Shown: positions 48,451-55,774 of the stretch, piece after piece
How the letters are laid out: each line of letters begins with the position of its first letter
Numbering within the stretch: the first letter of the stretch is position 1
DNA from: Actinomadura nitritigenes
GTDB lineage: Bacteria; Actinomycetota; Actinomycetes; Streptosporangiales; Streptosporangiaceae
Length of the DNA: 64,000 bases
Direction: 5' to 3'
Assembly (NCBI RefSeq): GCF_017573545.1
Contig: NZ_JAGEOK010000010.1
Location: 124,001 to 188,000, forward strand
The notes under the pieces: model-generated
The model's database searches: none
What the model saw: only the letters and a program-made list of their open reading frames with translations
What the model was told of the DNA's origin: nothing
Position numbers and translations under genes: made by a program

Positions 48451-49518
48451 TCAATGGTGGCCGTGCAGGGCGGCGTGGTGGTCGGTTCCGTCCGTGCCGT
48501 CGGGATCGGCGTGGACGGTGGCGGCGCGCAGCCGGGGCAGGCCGTGGATCAGGCGGTGCTCCGCCTCCACCGCCACCGCGTGCGCCTGCACGAGGGACAG
48601 GTCCGGGTCGAGCACGATGTCGGTCTCGGCGCGCAGGGTGTGGCCGACCCAGCGCAGCCGGACGCCGCCGACGCGCCGAACCCCCTCCACCCGGGCGAGG
48701 ATTCGCTCGGCGGCGGTGACCAGTTCCGGATCCACGGCGTCCATCAGCCGGTGGTAGACCTCCCTGATCGCGTCGCGCAGCACGAAGCAGATGGCCAGGG
48801 TGATGAGCAGGCCGATGACCGGGTCGGCGACGGGATGGCCGAGGGCGGACCCGGCGGCGCCGGCCAGCACGGCGAGCGAGGTGAAGCCGTCGGTCCGCGC
48901 GTGCAGGCCGTCGGCGACCAGGGCGGCGGAGCCGATCTCGCGGCCGACCCTGATGCGGTACCGGGCCACTCCCTCGTTGCCGAGGAACCCGACGACGGCG
49001 GCCGCCGCGACCCAGCCGAGGGCCTTGACGTCCTGCGGGGCGAGCAGGCGGCGGAACGCCTCGTAACCGGCGAGGGCCGCGGAGGCGGCGATGACCACGA
49101 TGATCACCAGCCCGGCCAGGTCCTCGGAGCGGCCGTACCCGTAGGTGAAGCGGCGCGTCGCGGCGCGCCGGCCGAGCAGGAACGCGATGCCGAGCGGTAC
49201 GGCCGTCAGCGCGTCCGCGACGTTGTGCAGGGTGTCGCCGAGGAGCGCCACCGACCCCGACAGCACCACGATCGCCGCCTGGGCGGCCGCGGTGGCGGCC
49301 AGCACCGCGAGGGACAGCCCGAGCACGCGCAGCCCGCGGCCGCTGGTCTCCAGCGCCTCGTCGGTCTTGTCGGCGGAGTCGTGGCCGTGCGGGGCGAGCA
49401 GGTGCCTGGCCCGGGCGAGAAGGGACGAGGCGGTCCCGTGCCCGTGCCCATGGCCATGCCCGTGACCGTGTCCATGCCCGTGGCCTGGCGAGAATTCGGG
49501 GCCGGTGGAATCCGACAT
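48451..49518 (-). CDS. Cation diffusion facilitator (CDF) metal exporter
   Basis: A 355-residue transporter. After a histidine-rich N-terminal segment with eight HG repeats (residues 12-27), six membrane helices follow with the CDF metal-site pattern SVALLGDTLHNVADAL (D-x3-H) in helix 2 and ALVADGLHARTDGFTS (D-x3-H-x3-D, helix 5) and a cytoplasmic ferredoxin-like end domain (GVRRVGGVRLRWVGHTLRAE). It exports Zn/Co/Ni/Cd-type ions in exchange for protons. A GAGGAGG ribosome site precedes ATG 49518. ArsR-type repressor is divergent. Confidence 0.92.
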   Translation of the reverse strand: MSDSTGPEFSPGHGHGHGHGHGHGHGHGTASSLLARARHLLAPHGHDSADKTDEALETSGRGLRVLGLSLAVLAATAAAQAAIVVLSGSVALLGDTLHNVADALTAVPLGIAFLLGRRAATRRFTYGYGRSEDLAGLVIIVVIAASAALAGYEAFRRLLAPQDVKALGWVAAAAVVGFLGNEGVARYRIRVGREIGSAALVADGLHARTDGFTSLAVLAGAAGSALGHPVADPVIGLLITLAICFVLRDAIREVYHRLMDAVDPELVTAAERILARVEGVRRVGGVRLRWVGHTLRAETDIVLDPDLSLVQAHAVAVEAEHRLIHGLPRLRAATVHADPDGTDGTDHHAALHGHH

Positions 49519-49550
49519 GGGCCTCCTCGGTTGCGAGCGAGCCGTGCGCC

Positions 49551-49585
49551 CGAGTATATGTAGTCGAGTATGCACGCGGCTACAT
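49551..49585. promoter_or_regulatory. Repeats between CDF and ArsR genes
   Basis: CGAGTAT occurs twice (49551-49557, 49565-49571), and ATGTAG (49558-49563) is inverted as CTACAT (49580-49585). The gap is AT-rich. A SmtB/ArsR-type operator is expected here. Confidence 0.45.
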
Positions 49586-49601
49586 TGCAGGTGCGAGGTC
49601 C

Positions 49602-49925
49602 ATGCAACAGCATCCTTCGAGCGCTCAGATCGAGGCGGCCACGGCGGCGTTCCGGATGCTCGCCGACCCGACCCGGCTGCGGCTGATGTGGCTCCTCACG
49701 TCCGGCGAGTACGACGTCACGTCGCTCGCCGACCTCCTGGAGACGTCCCGGCCGCTCGTCTCCCAGCACCTGGCGAAGCTCCGGATGACCGGTCTGGTGC
49801 ACACCCGCCGGGAGGGCCGCAGGGTCCTGTACCGGGCGCGCGACACCCACGTGCGGACGCTGATCACCGAGGCGTTCTCCCACGCCGGCCACGAGGTGAC
49901 GGGCAGGCCCCGGCACGACGGCTGA
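49602..49925 (+). CDS. ArsR/SmtB-family metal-responsive repressor
   Basis: A 107-residue repressor: AAFRMLADPTRLRLMWLLTS, DVTSLADLLETSRPLVSQHL then AKLRMTGLVHTRREGRRVLY with the beta-wing. At the C-terminal helix, DTHVRTLITEAFSHAGHEV holds Asp/His residues of the alpha-5 metal site (D-x-H...H-x2-H as in zinc- or nickel/cobalt-sensing members). It lacks the Cys site of ArsR proper. It is divergent from the CDF exporter, so release by Zn/Ni/Co is the natural prediction. Confidence 0.9.
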   Translation: MQQHPSSAQIEAATAAFRMLADPTRLRLMWLLTSGEYDVTSLADLLETSRPLVSQHLAKLRMTGLVHTRREGRRVLYRARDTHVRTLITEAFSHAGHEVTGRPRHDG

Positions 49926-49930
49926 CCGGC

Positions 49931-49944
49931 GCCCCGGCCGGGGC
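49931..49944. terminator. GC palindrome after the ArsR gene
   Basis: GCCCCGG-CCGGGGC is a perfect palindrome without loop, placed between the convergent ArsR and citryl-CoA lyase-like genes. Confidence 0.4.
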
Positions 49945-49962
49945 CGCAGCGGTCTGGGGCGG

Positions 49963-50790
49963 TCAGGGGCGGTCAGGGACGTAGGCCGGGAGGACGGCGC
50001 GGGGGACGGGACCCTTGTTGCGCCGGCCGCTCTGGGACTCCTCCCAGGCGTGGGCGAGGATCCCGACGCTCCGGCTGAGGACGAACAGGCCGCGCGCCAG
50101 CGGCGCGGGGAACCCGAGCTCGGCGTAGATGATGGCGGTGGCCCCGTCGATGTTCATCGGGACGGGCCTGTCGCGGCCCTCGGCGAGGCGGGCCTCGATC
50201 GCCTTGCCGGCCCGCAGGTGGCGGCCGGGGACGACGCCGTCCCGCACGGCGTCCTCCACCAGGGCGAGCAGCGGGTCGCGGCGGGGGTCGCGGGGGTGGA
50301 AGCGGTGGCCGAAGCCGGGCAGGTAGCGGGGCCCGTCCGCGATGGCCCGATCGGTGGCCGTGCGCAGGTCGAGCCCGGCGTCCTCGCGCCGGATGACGTC
50401 GTCCAGCAGCCGGACGCACTGCTCGCCCGCCCCGCCGTGCGCGTCGCCGAGGGTGTTGACGGCGCTGGCGACGGCGTTGTTCAGGCCGACGCCGCAGGTG
50501 GCGGCCATCCGGGCGATGGCGATGGACGGCGCTTGCGGCCCGTGGTCGACGGCGGCGACGAGCGCCGCGTCGAGAAGGGCGGCCTGGCGGGGCGCCGGGA
50601 GGTCGCCGCGCAGCATCAGCCAGATCATGGACGTGAGGCCGGTCGTGCCGATGAGGTCCTGGACGGGGCGGCCGCGCAGCTCGATGACGCCGGGTTCCAT
50701 CCGGGAGACGGCGGTCGCCCACCAGTCCGCGACGGCGCCGGTCGGGTCGATCTCGTTCACGGGAGCCTCCTGCGCTGCACGGTCGGTCAT
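49963..50790 (-). CDS. Citryl-CoA lyase-like enzyme (citrate synthase family)
   Basis: A 275-residue short member of the citrate synthase superfamily. The catalytic set is visible: His in GDAHGGAGEQC, His in LPGFGHRFHPRDPRRDPL, and Asp in MNIDGATAIIYAELG. Such short proteins cleave or form citryl-CoA or related acyl-CoAs. It overlaps the CoA-transferase gene by ATGA, so the two may activate and then cleave a hydroxy-dicarboxylic or tricarboxylic acid. True citrate synthase is unlikely because residues 1-100 of that enzyme are missing. Confidence 0.82.
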   Translation of the reverse strand: MTDRAAQEAPVNEIDPTGAVADWWATAVSRMEPGVIELRGRPVQDLIGTTGLTSMIWLMLRGDLPAPRQAALLDAALVAAVDHGPQAPSIAIARMAATCGVGLNNAVASAVNTLGDAHGGAGEQCVRLLDDVIRREDAGLDLRTATDRAIADGPRYLPGFGHRFHPRDPRRDPLLALVEDAVRDGVVPGRHLRAGKAIEARLAEGRDRPVPMNIDGATAIIYAELGFPAPLARGLFVLSRSVGILAHAWEESQSGRRNKGPVPRAVLPAYVPDRP

Positions 50791-51983
50791 GGGGTGACGG
50801 CGTTCTCGGCCCGGCCGTTCCAGCGGTCCGCGAGGGCGTCGCGCCCGGCGTTCTGGTCGCCCAGCAGCGGCGGGGGGCCGGTGGGCCGCAGGGGCTCGCC
50901 GTCGTGCAGGACGCCGCCGCCGGAGACCTTGAGCACCCGTCCCGAGCCGTCGGGGAAGGGCAGCTCGGTGAAGAAGCCGCGGTGCTCGAGCTGGTCGAGG
51001 CCGACGGCCTGGGGGACGGTCACGACGCGGGCGGCCGGGACGCCCGCGGGGGCGAGGATCCGCTCCCACTCGCCGGCGGTGCGGCGGCGCAGCGCGCGGT
51101 TGAGCTCGCCGGTCAGCTCGTCGCGGTGCCGCTTGCGCCGCTCCCGGTCGGTGAAGCGCGGGTCGTCGAGGAGGTCGCGGCGGTCGAGGAGGTCGCACAG
51201 CGTCTCGAACTGCCGCTGCCGGTTCGCGGCGATGTTGAGCGGGCCGTCGGCCGCCTCGAAGGTGCCGGACGGGGCGGCGGTGGCGTTCTGGGTGCCCATC
51301 GGCTCCGGCGGGACGCCGCTGACCAGGTAGTTGGAGACGGCCCAGCCCATCGCCGAGACGGCCGACTCCAGCATGGAGACGTCGAGGAACGTTCCCTTCC
51401 CGGTGCGGGCGCGGCCCGCGAGGGCGGCGGAGATGTGCAGCGCGGCGGTGAGCCCGCCGACGGTGTCGCAGACGGGGAAGCCGATCCGCAGCGGGGCGGT
51501 GTCCTCGGTGCCGGTGATGCTCATCATGCCGGAGAGCCCCTGGATGATCTGGTCGTAGGCGGGCGCCTGGCTCATGGGGCCGCTCTGGCCGAAGCCGGAG
51601 ATGGCGCAGTAGACCAGCCGGGGGTTCAGCTCGCGCAGCCGCGGCCAGCCGAACCCGAGCCGGGCGAGGACGCCGGCGCGGAAGTTCTCCAGCAGCACGT
51701 CGGCGCCGCGGACCAGGTCCTCGAAGGCGGCGCGGTCGGCGGCGTCCTTGAGGTCCATCTCGACGGACTTCTTGCCCGCGTTCTGCGCCAGGAACGAGGC
51801 GCCGAGCCCGGCCCGGTTCAGCTCGGCGTCGGGACCGAGGTGCCGGGCGAGGTCGCCCTGCCCCGGCACCTCGATCTTGACGACCTCGGCTCCGAGCAGC
51901 ATCAGCTGGTAGCTGCAGTACGGGCCGGCCAGCACGTTGGTCAGGTCGAGGACGCGTACACCGCTGAGCGGTCGCTCTGACAT
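50787..51983 (-). CDS. CaiB/BaiF-family CoA-transferase (class III)
   Basis: A 398-residue class III CoA-transferase. It begins SGVRVLDLTNVLAGPYCSYQ and continues LGAEVVKIEVPGQGD; the catalytic aspartate is expected in the SFLAQNAGKKSVEMDLKDAA region (D-L-K). GQSGPMSQAPAYDQIIQGLS and RIGFPVCDTVGGLTAALHIS are further family blocks. It moves CoA between organic acids. It is the first gene of an operon with the citryl-CoA lyase-like gene and lies directly downstream of the IclR gene on the same strand, 42 bp away, so all three may be co-transcribed. Confidence 0.9.
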   Translation of the reverse strand: MSERPLSGVRVLDLTNVLAGPYCSYQLMLLGAEVVKIEVPGQGDLARHLGPDAELNRAGLGASFLAQNAGKKSVEMDLKDAADRAAFEDLVRGADVLLENFRAGVLARLGFGWPRLRELNPRLVYCAISGFGQSGPMSQAPAYDQIIQGLSGMMSITGTEDTAPLRIGFPVCDTVGGLTAALHISAALAGRARTGKGTFLDVSMLESAVSAMGWAVSNYLVSGVPPEPMGTQNATAAPSGTFEAADGPLNIAANRQRQFETLCDLLDRRDLLDDPRFTDRERRKRHRDELTGELNRALRRRTAGEWERILAPAGVPAARVVTVPQAVGLDQLEHRGFFTELPFPDGSGRVLKVSGGGVLHDGEPLRPTGPPPLLGDQNAGRDALADRWNGRAENAVTP

Positions 51984-52025
51984 GCGCTTTGCTCCTTCAG
52001 GTCACGCCGTGGGTCCGGCCGCGGG

Positions 52026-52817
52026 TCAGCGCGCGGGGCTGAGCGGGTGGTCGAAGCCGCGCTCCGACATCTCCGCGGCCACCTGGCGCAGGTCGGCGGC
52101 GTACTGCTCGACGACGTCGTCGGGGAAGCGGACGGTGGGGCCGCTGAGGGACAGCGCGGCGACGACGGTCCCGGACCGGCCGAGGACGGGCACGGCGACG
52201 GCGGACAGGCCGTCCTCGCGCTCCCCGTGGCTGACGGCCCAGCCGCGGTGCGCCGCCTCGTCGATCCACTCGCGCAGCCGTTTGACGTGGCCCTCCCCGT
52301 AGGGGGAGCTGACGGCGACGCGCCGGAGGAGGGAGTCGGGCGCGTCGCGGAGGAGGGCCTTGGACGAGGCGCCGGCCCAGAGGGGGAGTTCGTCCCCGAC
52401 GTGCACGACGTGGCGGAGCGGCTGCGGGCTCTCCTGCTGGGCGACGCAGACGCGGTAGATGTCGCGGAGCATGTAGAGGTTGACGGTCTCGCGGCGGCGG
52501 GCGCCGAGGTCGCGCATGTACCGGCGGGTCTCCGGGGGCAGCTCCCAGCTGCTGCGCGCGAGGTGGGCCCAGCGCCAGAGGCCGGGCCCGGGGAGGTAGC
52601 CGTTGGGCGCCGCCCACAGCAGGCCGTTCTGCTCCAGCGTCTGGACCAGCCGGATGACCGTGGTCTTCGCCAGGCCGGTCGCCTCGACGATCTCGCGGAT
52701 CGAGATCACCGGGCGCTCCTCGCTGAGCAGGGACAGGATCTCGACGGCGCGCTGGACGCTGCGGACGCCCCCGGCGTCGGCGGCCGGCTCGGTGCCGGGC
52801 TTCTTGGCTGGGCTCAC
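52026..52817 (-). CDS. IclR-family transcriptional regulator
   Basis: A 263-residue IclR protein: the winged helix SVQRAVEILSLLSEERPVIS then IREIVEATGLAKTTVIRLVQ and GLLWAAPNGYLPGPGLWRW, followed by the GAF-like effector domain (VNLYMLRDIYRVCVAQQESP, ELPLWAGASSKALLRDAPDS, GLSAVAVPVLGRSGTVVAAL). IclR proteins sense small organic acids or aromatics. GTG at 52817 follows GAGGA. The gene is divergent from the aldehyde dehydrogenase operon; a 17-bp palindrome in front of it is repeated at three other places in the island. Confidence 0.9.
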   Translation of the reverse strand: MSPAKKPGTEPAADAGGVRSVQRAVEILSLLSEERPVISIREIVEATGLAKTTVIRLVQTLEQNGLLWAAPNGYLPGPGLWRWAHLARSSWELPPETRRYMRDLGARRRETVNLYMLRDIYRVCVAQQESPQPLRHVVHVGDELPLWAGASSKALLRDAPDSLLRRVAVSSPYGEGHVKRLREWIDEAAHRGWAVSHGEREDGLSAVAVPVLGRSGTVVAALSLSGPTVRFPDDVVEQYAADLRQVAAEMSERGFDHPLSPAR

Positions 52818-52950
52818 TGGTCCTCGATCTCCCCGATGTCGGCGGTAGTGTCCGGGAAACCCGGCGTGCTGCGCTCGGCCGCGGATGGAGAGCGGGAGCC
52901 GGCGCGGGGCCGTGCCCGGTGCGGCCGGGGACGGCTCGTACGTTACACGC

Positions 52951-52967
52951 AGTCCACACAGTGGTCT
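52951..52967. promoter_or_regulatory. IclR-type box 1 (in front of iclR gene)
   Basis: AGTCCA-CACAG-TGGTCT fits the RGTCCR-N5-TGG pattern shared with three other sites. A second overlapping palindrome GGTC-TAGTTG-GACC (52963-52976) follows. Both lie in the 423-bp gap 52818-53240. Confidence 0.5.
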
Positions 52968-53154
52968 AGTTGGACCGTCAGTCGGTATCCGTGGGCGGTT
53001 TCGGAACTTTTCGGTGCACTCTTCCCCTCGGTGAGCCACGTCACCTATAACTAACTCACTGGTTCGAACATTAGGAGTCGACCCGGGAGGTGGCAGAGCC
53101 GTGCGACCGGCCGTCCCGCTGAGTTCCCGCCCCCAACTTTCTCGCCGCCGACCC

Positions 53155-53184
53155 TTGTCAGCGCGCGGCACCGACCCGTACGTT
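53155..53184 (+). promoter_or_regulatory. Candidate sigma-70 promoter of the aldehyde dehydrogenase operon
   Basis: TTGTCA (53155-53160) and TACGTT (53179-53184) are separated by 18 bp, which suits a vegetative actinomycete promoter. Transcription would begin near 53191, at the left end of box 2, about 50 nt before the preferred start codon. Confidence 0.5.
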
Positions 53185-53191
53185 GACTCGA

Positions 53192-53208
53192 AGTCCACAT
53201 GATGGCAC
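53192..53208. promoter_or_regulatory. IclR-type box 2 (over the dehydrogenase transcription start)
   Basis: AGTCCA-CATGA-TGGCAC shares the AGTCCA and TGG parts with the other boxes; the right arm is weaker. The upstream CGTACGTT is also shared with the sequence before box 1 (52937-52944). Binding here would block RNA polymerase. Confidence 0.45.
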
Positions 53209-53240
53209 TAACGGTCCGCTTGGTGGATCTGGAGGAACGG

Positions 53241-54719
53241 ATGCTGGAAGCGCTGCTCGCGGCCGCGGCCGAGGGTGAACCGGTGCAGGCCGCGGCGCTG
53301 GTCGCCGGCCGCTGGGAGTCGGCGGGTCCGCAGGGCGAACGCGTCGGACCGTTCGTGCGCAGGCCCGTCAGCCGAGCCCCGGCCGCCGGTCCGGACGACA
53401 TCGAGGCGGTCCGCGGCTGCGCGCGCGCCTTCGCCCGGACGGTGGCGCGGCTCGCACCGGCCTCGCGGGCCGAGATCCTGGAGAGGGCCTCGCGCGCCGC
53501 CGCCGAGCACCGCGAAGGCCTCGCCCGGCTGCTGGCCCTCGAACTGGGCAAACCGCTCAAGGACGGGCGCGGCGAGATCGACCGGGTCGCCGACACGTTC
53601 GCGGTGTGCGCCGCCGAGGCGCGGCAGATCGGCGGCGACACGCTCCCCGTCGCGGGCTGGGCGCGCGGCACGGGCACCACCGCCTTCACCTACCGGGCCC
53701 CCGCGGGCGTGGCCCTGGCCATCACGCCGTTCAACGCGCCCGCGAACCTGCTCGCGCACAAGCTGGGCGCCTCGTTCGCGGCGGGCAACACCACGATCGT
53801 CAAGGCGCCGCCGCAGGCGCCCGCCGTCTCCACGGCGATCGTGGCGCTGCTGGTCGAGGCCGGGATGCCGTACGAGGCCGTCCAGCTGCTGCACGGGGAC
53901 GGCTCCGTCGGCGCCGAGCTGTGCGCGGCCGACGAGGTCGCCGTCATCAGCTTCACCGGCGGCGCCGCGACCGGGAACGCGGTCGCCCGCGCGGCGGGGG
54001 CCAAGCGCCTGGTCCTGGAACTGGGCGGCAACGCCGCGACGATCGTGTGCGAGGACGCCGACATCGCCGAAGCCGCTCGCGTGTGCGCGCGCACCGGCTA
54101 CAGCAACTCCGGCCAGAGCTGCATCTCGGTCCAGCGCGTGTACGTCCAGCGTTCCCGCTTCGAGGAGTTCCTCGGAGCGTTCACCGGCCAGGTGGAGGCG
54201 CTGACCGTCGGCGACCCGCTCGATCCCGGCACCGACGTCGGCTCGATGGTCGACGAGGACGCCGCCGAACGCGTCGTCCGGTGGAGCGCGGAGGCCGCCG
54301 CGGCCGGGGCACGCGTGCTCCTCGGCGGCAGGCGCGACGGCGCCACCGCGCTGCCCACGATCGTGGCCGGCCCGCCCGCGACCTGCTCGGTCGTCCGGGA
54401 CGAGGTGTTCGGCGCACTCGTCGCCGTGCTCCCGTTCGACGACCTCGAGCAGGTGATCGCGGAGTGCAACGAGAGCCGGTACGGGCTCCAGGCCGGCCTC
54501 TTCACCCGCGACATGGACCGGATCGTCACCGCGTGGCGGGACCTGGAGGTCGGCGGGCTCGTCGTCAACGGGTCGTCCAACTTCCGGCTCGACCACGTGC
54601 CGTTCGGCGGCGTCAAGGACTCCGGGTTCGGACGGGAGTCGCCCCGCTGCATGATCGACGACTACACCGTGGTCAAGACGATGATGCTGCGCGGGACCTC
54701 GCTGTGGGGTGCGGCGTGA
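53241..54719 (+). CDS. Aldehyde dehydrogenase (NAD(P)+-dependent)
   Basis: A 492-residue ALDH. Catalytic residues are E260 in LELGGNA and C294 in SGQSCIS; the cofactor segment AITPFNAPANLLAHKLGASF, IVKAPPQAP and FTGGAATGN are visible. The GQSC sequence and IAECNESRYGLQAGLFTRD match enzymes acting on small hydroxylated, phosphonated or sulfonated aldehydes as well as lactaldehyde, so the substrate remains open. The start at 53241 has GGAGG five bases upstream; ATGs at 53199 and 53202 lie inside the operator and would give 14 unlikely residues. It heads an operon with the alcohol dehydrogenase and ThDP enzyme. Confidence 0.88.
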   Translation: MLEALLAAAAEGEPVQAAALVAGRWESAGPQGERVGPFVRRPVSRAPAAGPDDIEAVRGCARAFARTVARLAPASRAEILERASRAAAEHREGLARLLALELGKPLKDGRGEIDRVADTFAVCAAEARQIGGDTLPVAGWARGTGTTAFTYRAPAGVALAITPFNAPANLLAHKLGASFAAGNTTIVKAPPQAPAVSTAIVALLVEAGMPYEAVQLLHGDGSVGAELCAADEVAVISFTGGAATGNAVARAAGAKRLVLELGGNAATIVCEDADIAEAARVCARTGYSNSGQSCISVQRVYVQRSRFEEFLGAFTGQVEALTVGDPLDPGTDVGSMVDEDAAERVVRWSAEAAAAGARVLLGGRRDGATALPTIVAGPPATCSVVRDEVFGALVAVLPFDDLEQVIAECNESRYGLQAGLFTRDMDRIVTAWRDLEVGGLVVNGSSNFRLDHVPFGGVKDSGFGRESPRCMIDDYTVVKTMMLRGTSLWGAA

Positions 54720-55774
54720 AGGCGGTCGTCCTCACCGCGCCGGACGAGGTGGCCGTCGTGGACGACCGGCCGGAGCCGTCCTGCGGGCCGCGGGACGTCG
54801 TCGTCGCCGTCCACGGGGTCGGGCTCTGCGGCTCCGACCTGGCCGTGGTCGCCGGCCACCGCCCGGTGCCCGCGCTGCCGTGGGTGCTCGGGCACGAGGC
54901 GTTCGGCGTCGTCGCCGCCGCCGGCGAGGAGGTCGCCGACCGGTTCCCGGGGCAGCGCGTCGTCGTCGAACCGAACTACCCGTGCCTGGCGTGCCCGTCG
55001 TGCCGCACCGGCGCCACGGCGGGCTGCCCGAACCGCAGGGCGGCCGGCATCACCGACCCCGGGCTGCTCGCCGAGCGCGTCGCGGTCCCCGCCCGCTTCA
55101 CCTGGCCCGTCCCCGACTCCTGGGACGACGCCGACGCGGTGTGCGTCGAGCCGCTCACGGTCGCGCTCAACGCCGTCCGGATGAGCGGCCTCGCCGCCGG
55201 CGACCGGTGCCTGGTCGTCGGCGCCGGCTCCCAGGGGCTGCTGGTCACCCTGGCCGTGGCGCACGCCGGGGGAGTCCCCTTCATCGTCGAACCCCACGAG
55301 GGGCGCCGCGCGCTGGCCGTCGAGCTCGGCGCGCGGGACGCCGCCGGGGACGCCTCCGCGACCGCCTTCCCCGCCGTGATCGAGACGTCCGGCGCGCCCG
55401 AGGCGTTCGAGGAGGCGCTTGAGCGCACCGCCCCCGGCGGCACCCTCATCGCCGTCGGGCAGAGCGTCCGGCCCGCCCGGCTCTCCACCTTCTCCCTCGT
55501 GCAGCGCCGCCTGACCGTGCGCGGCTGCCTCATCTACGACCACCCCGCCGATTTCCCCCGGACCATCGCGACGCTCGCCGGGCACGACCTGCGCCCCGGC
55601 CGGATCCTGCGCGAGCGCTTCGACCTCGCGGACGCGCCGAAGGCGTTCGCGCGGGCGGCGGAGACCGCCGGCAAGACCTGGATCAGCATGCCCCGAGGGG
55701 GGACGACCCCCCACGCCTCCCGGGCCGACTCCGTCGGCGCCTCCGTCACCCGAACCGAGGAGACCCCCTCATGA
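54716..55774 (+). CDS. Zinc-dependent alcohol dehydrogenase family protein
   Basis: A 352-residue MDR dehydrogenase. Catalytic zinc ligands C38 and H60-E61 (GLCGSD; VLGHEAFG) and structural zinc cysteines 90, 93, 96 and 104 are visible, followed by the Rossmann motif CLVVGAGSQGLLVTLAVA. The cluster suits sorbitol/threonine-dehydrogenase-like enzymes acting on polyols or hydroxy acids. GTG at 54716 overlaps the ALDH stop (GTGA) and its own stop overlaps the next ATG (ATGA). The last 30 residues are a Thr/Ser/Ala-rich extension. Confidence 0.88.
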   Translation: MKAVVLTAPDEVAVVDDRPEPSCGPRDVVVAVHGVGLCGSDLAVVAGHRPVPALPWVLGHEAFGVVAAAGEEVADRFPGQRVVVEPNYPCLACPSCRTGATAGCPNRRAAGITDPGLLAERVAVPARFTWPVPDSWDDADAVCVEPLTVALNAVRMSGLAAGDRCLVVGAGSQGLLVTLAVAHAGGVPFIVEPHEGRRALAVELGARDAAGDASATAFPAVIETSGAPEAFEEALERTAPGGTLIAVGQSVRPARLSTFSLVQRRLTVRGCLIYDHPADFPRTIATLAGHDLRPGRILRERFDLADAPKAFARAAETAGKTWISMPRGGTTPHASRADSVGASVTRTEETPS

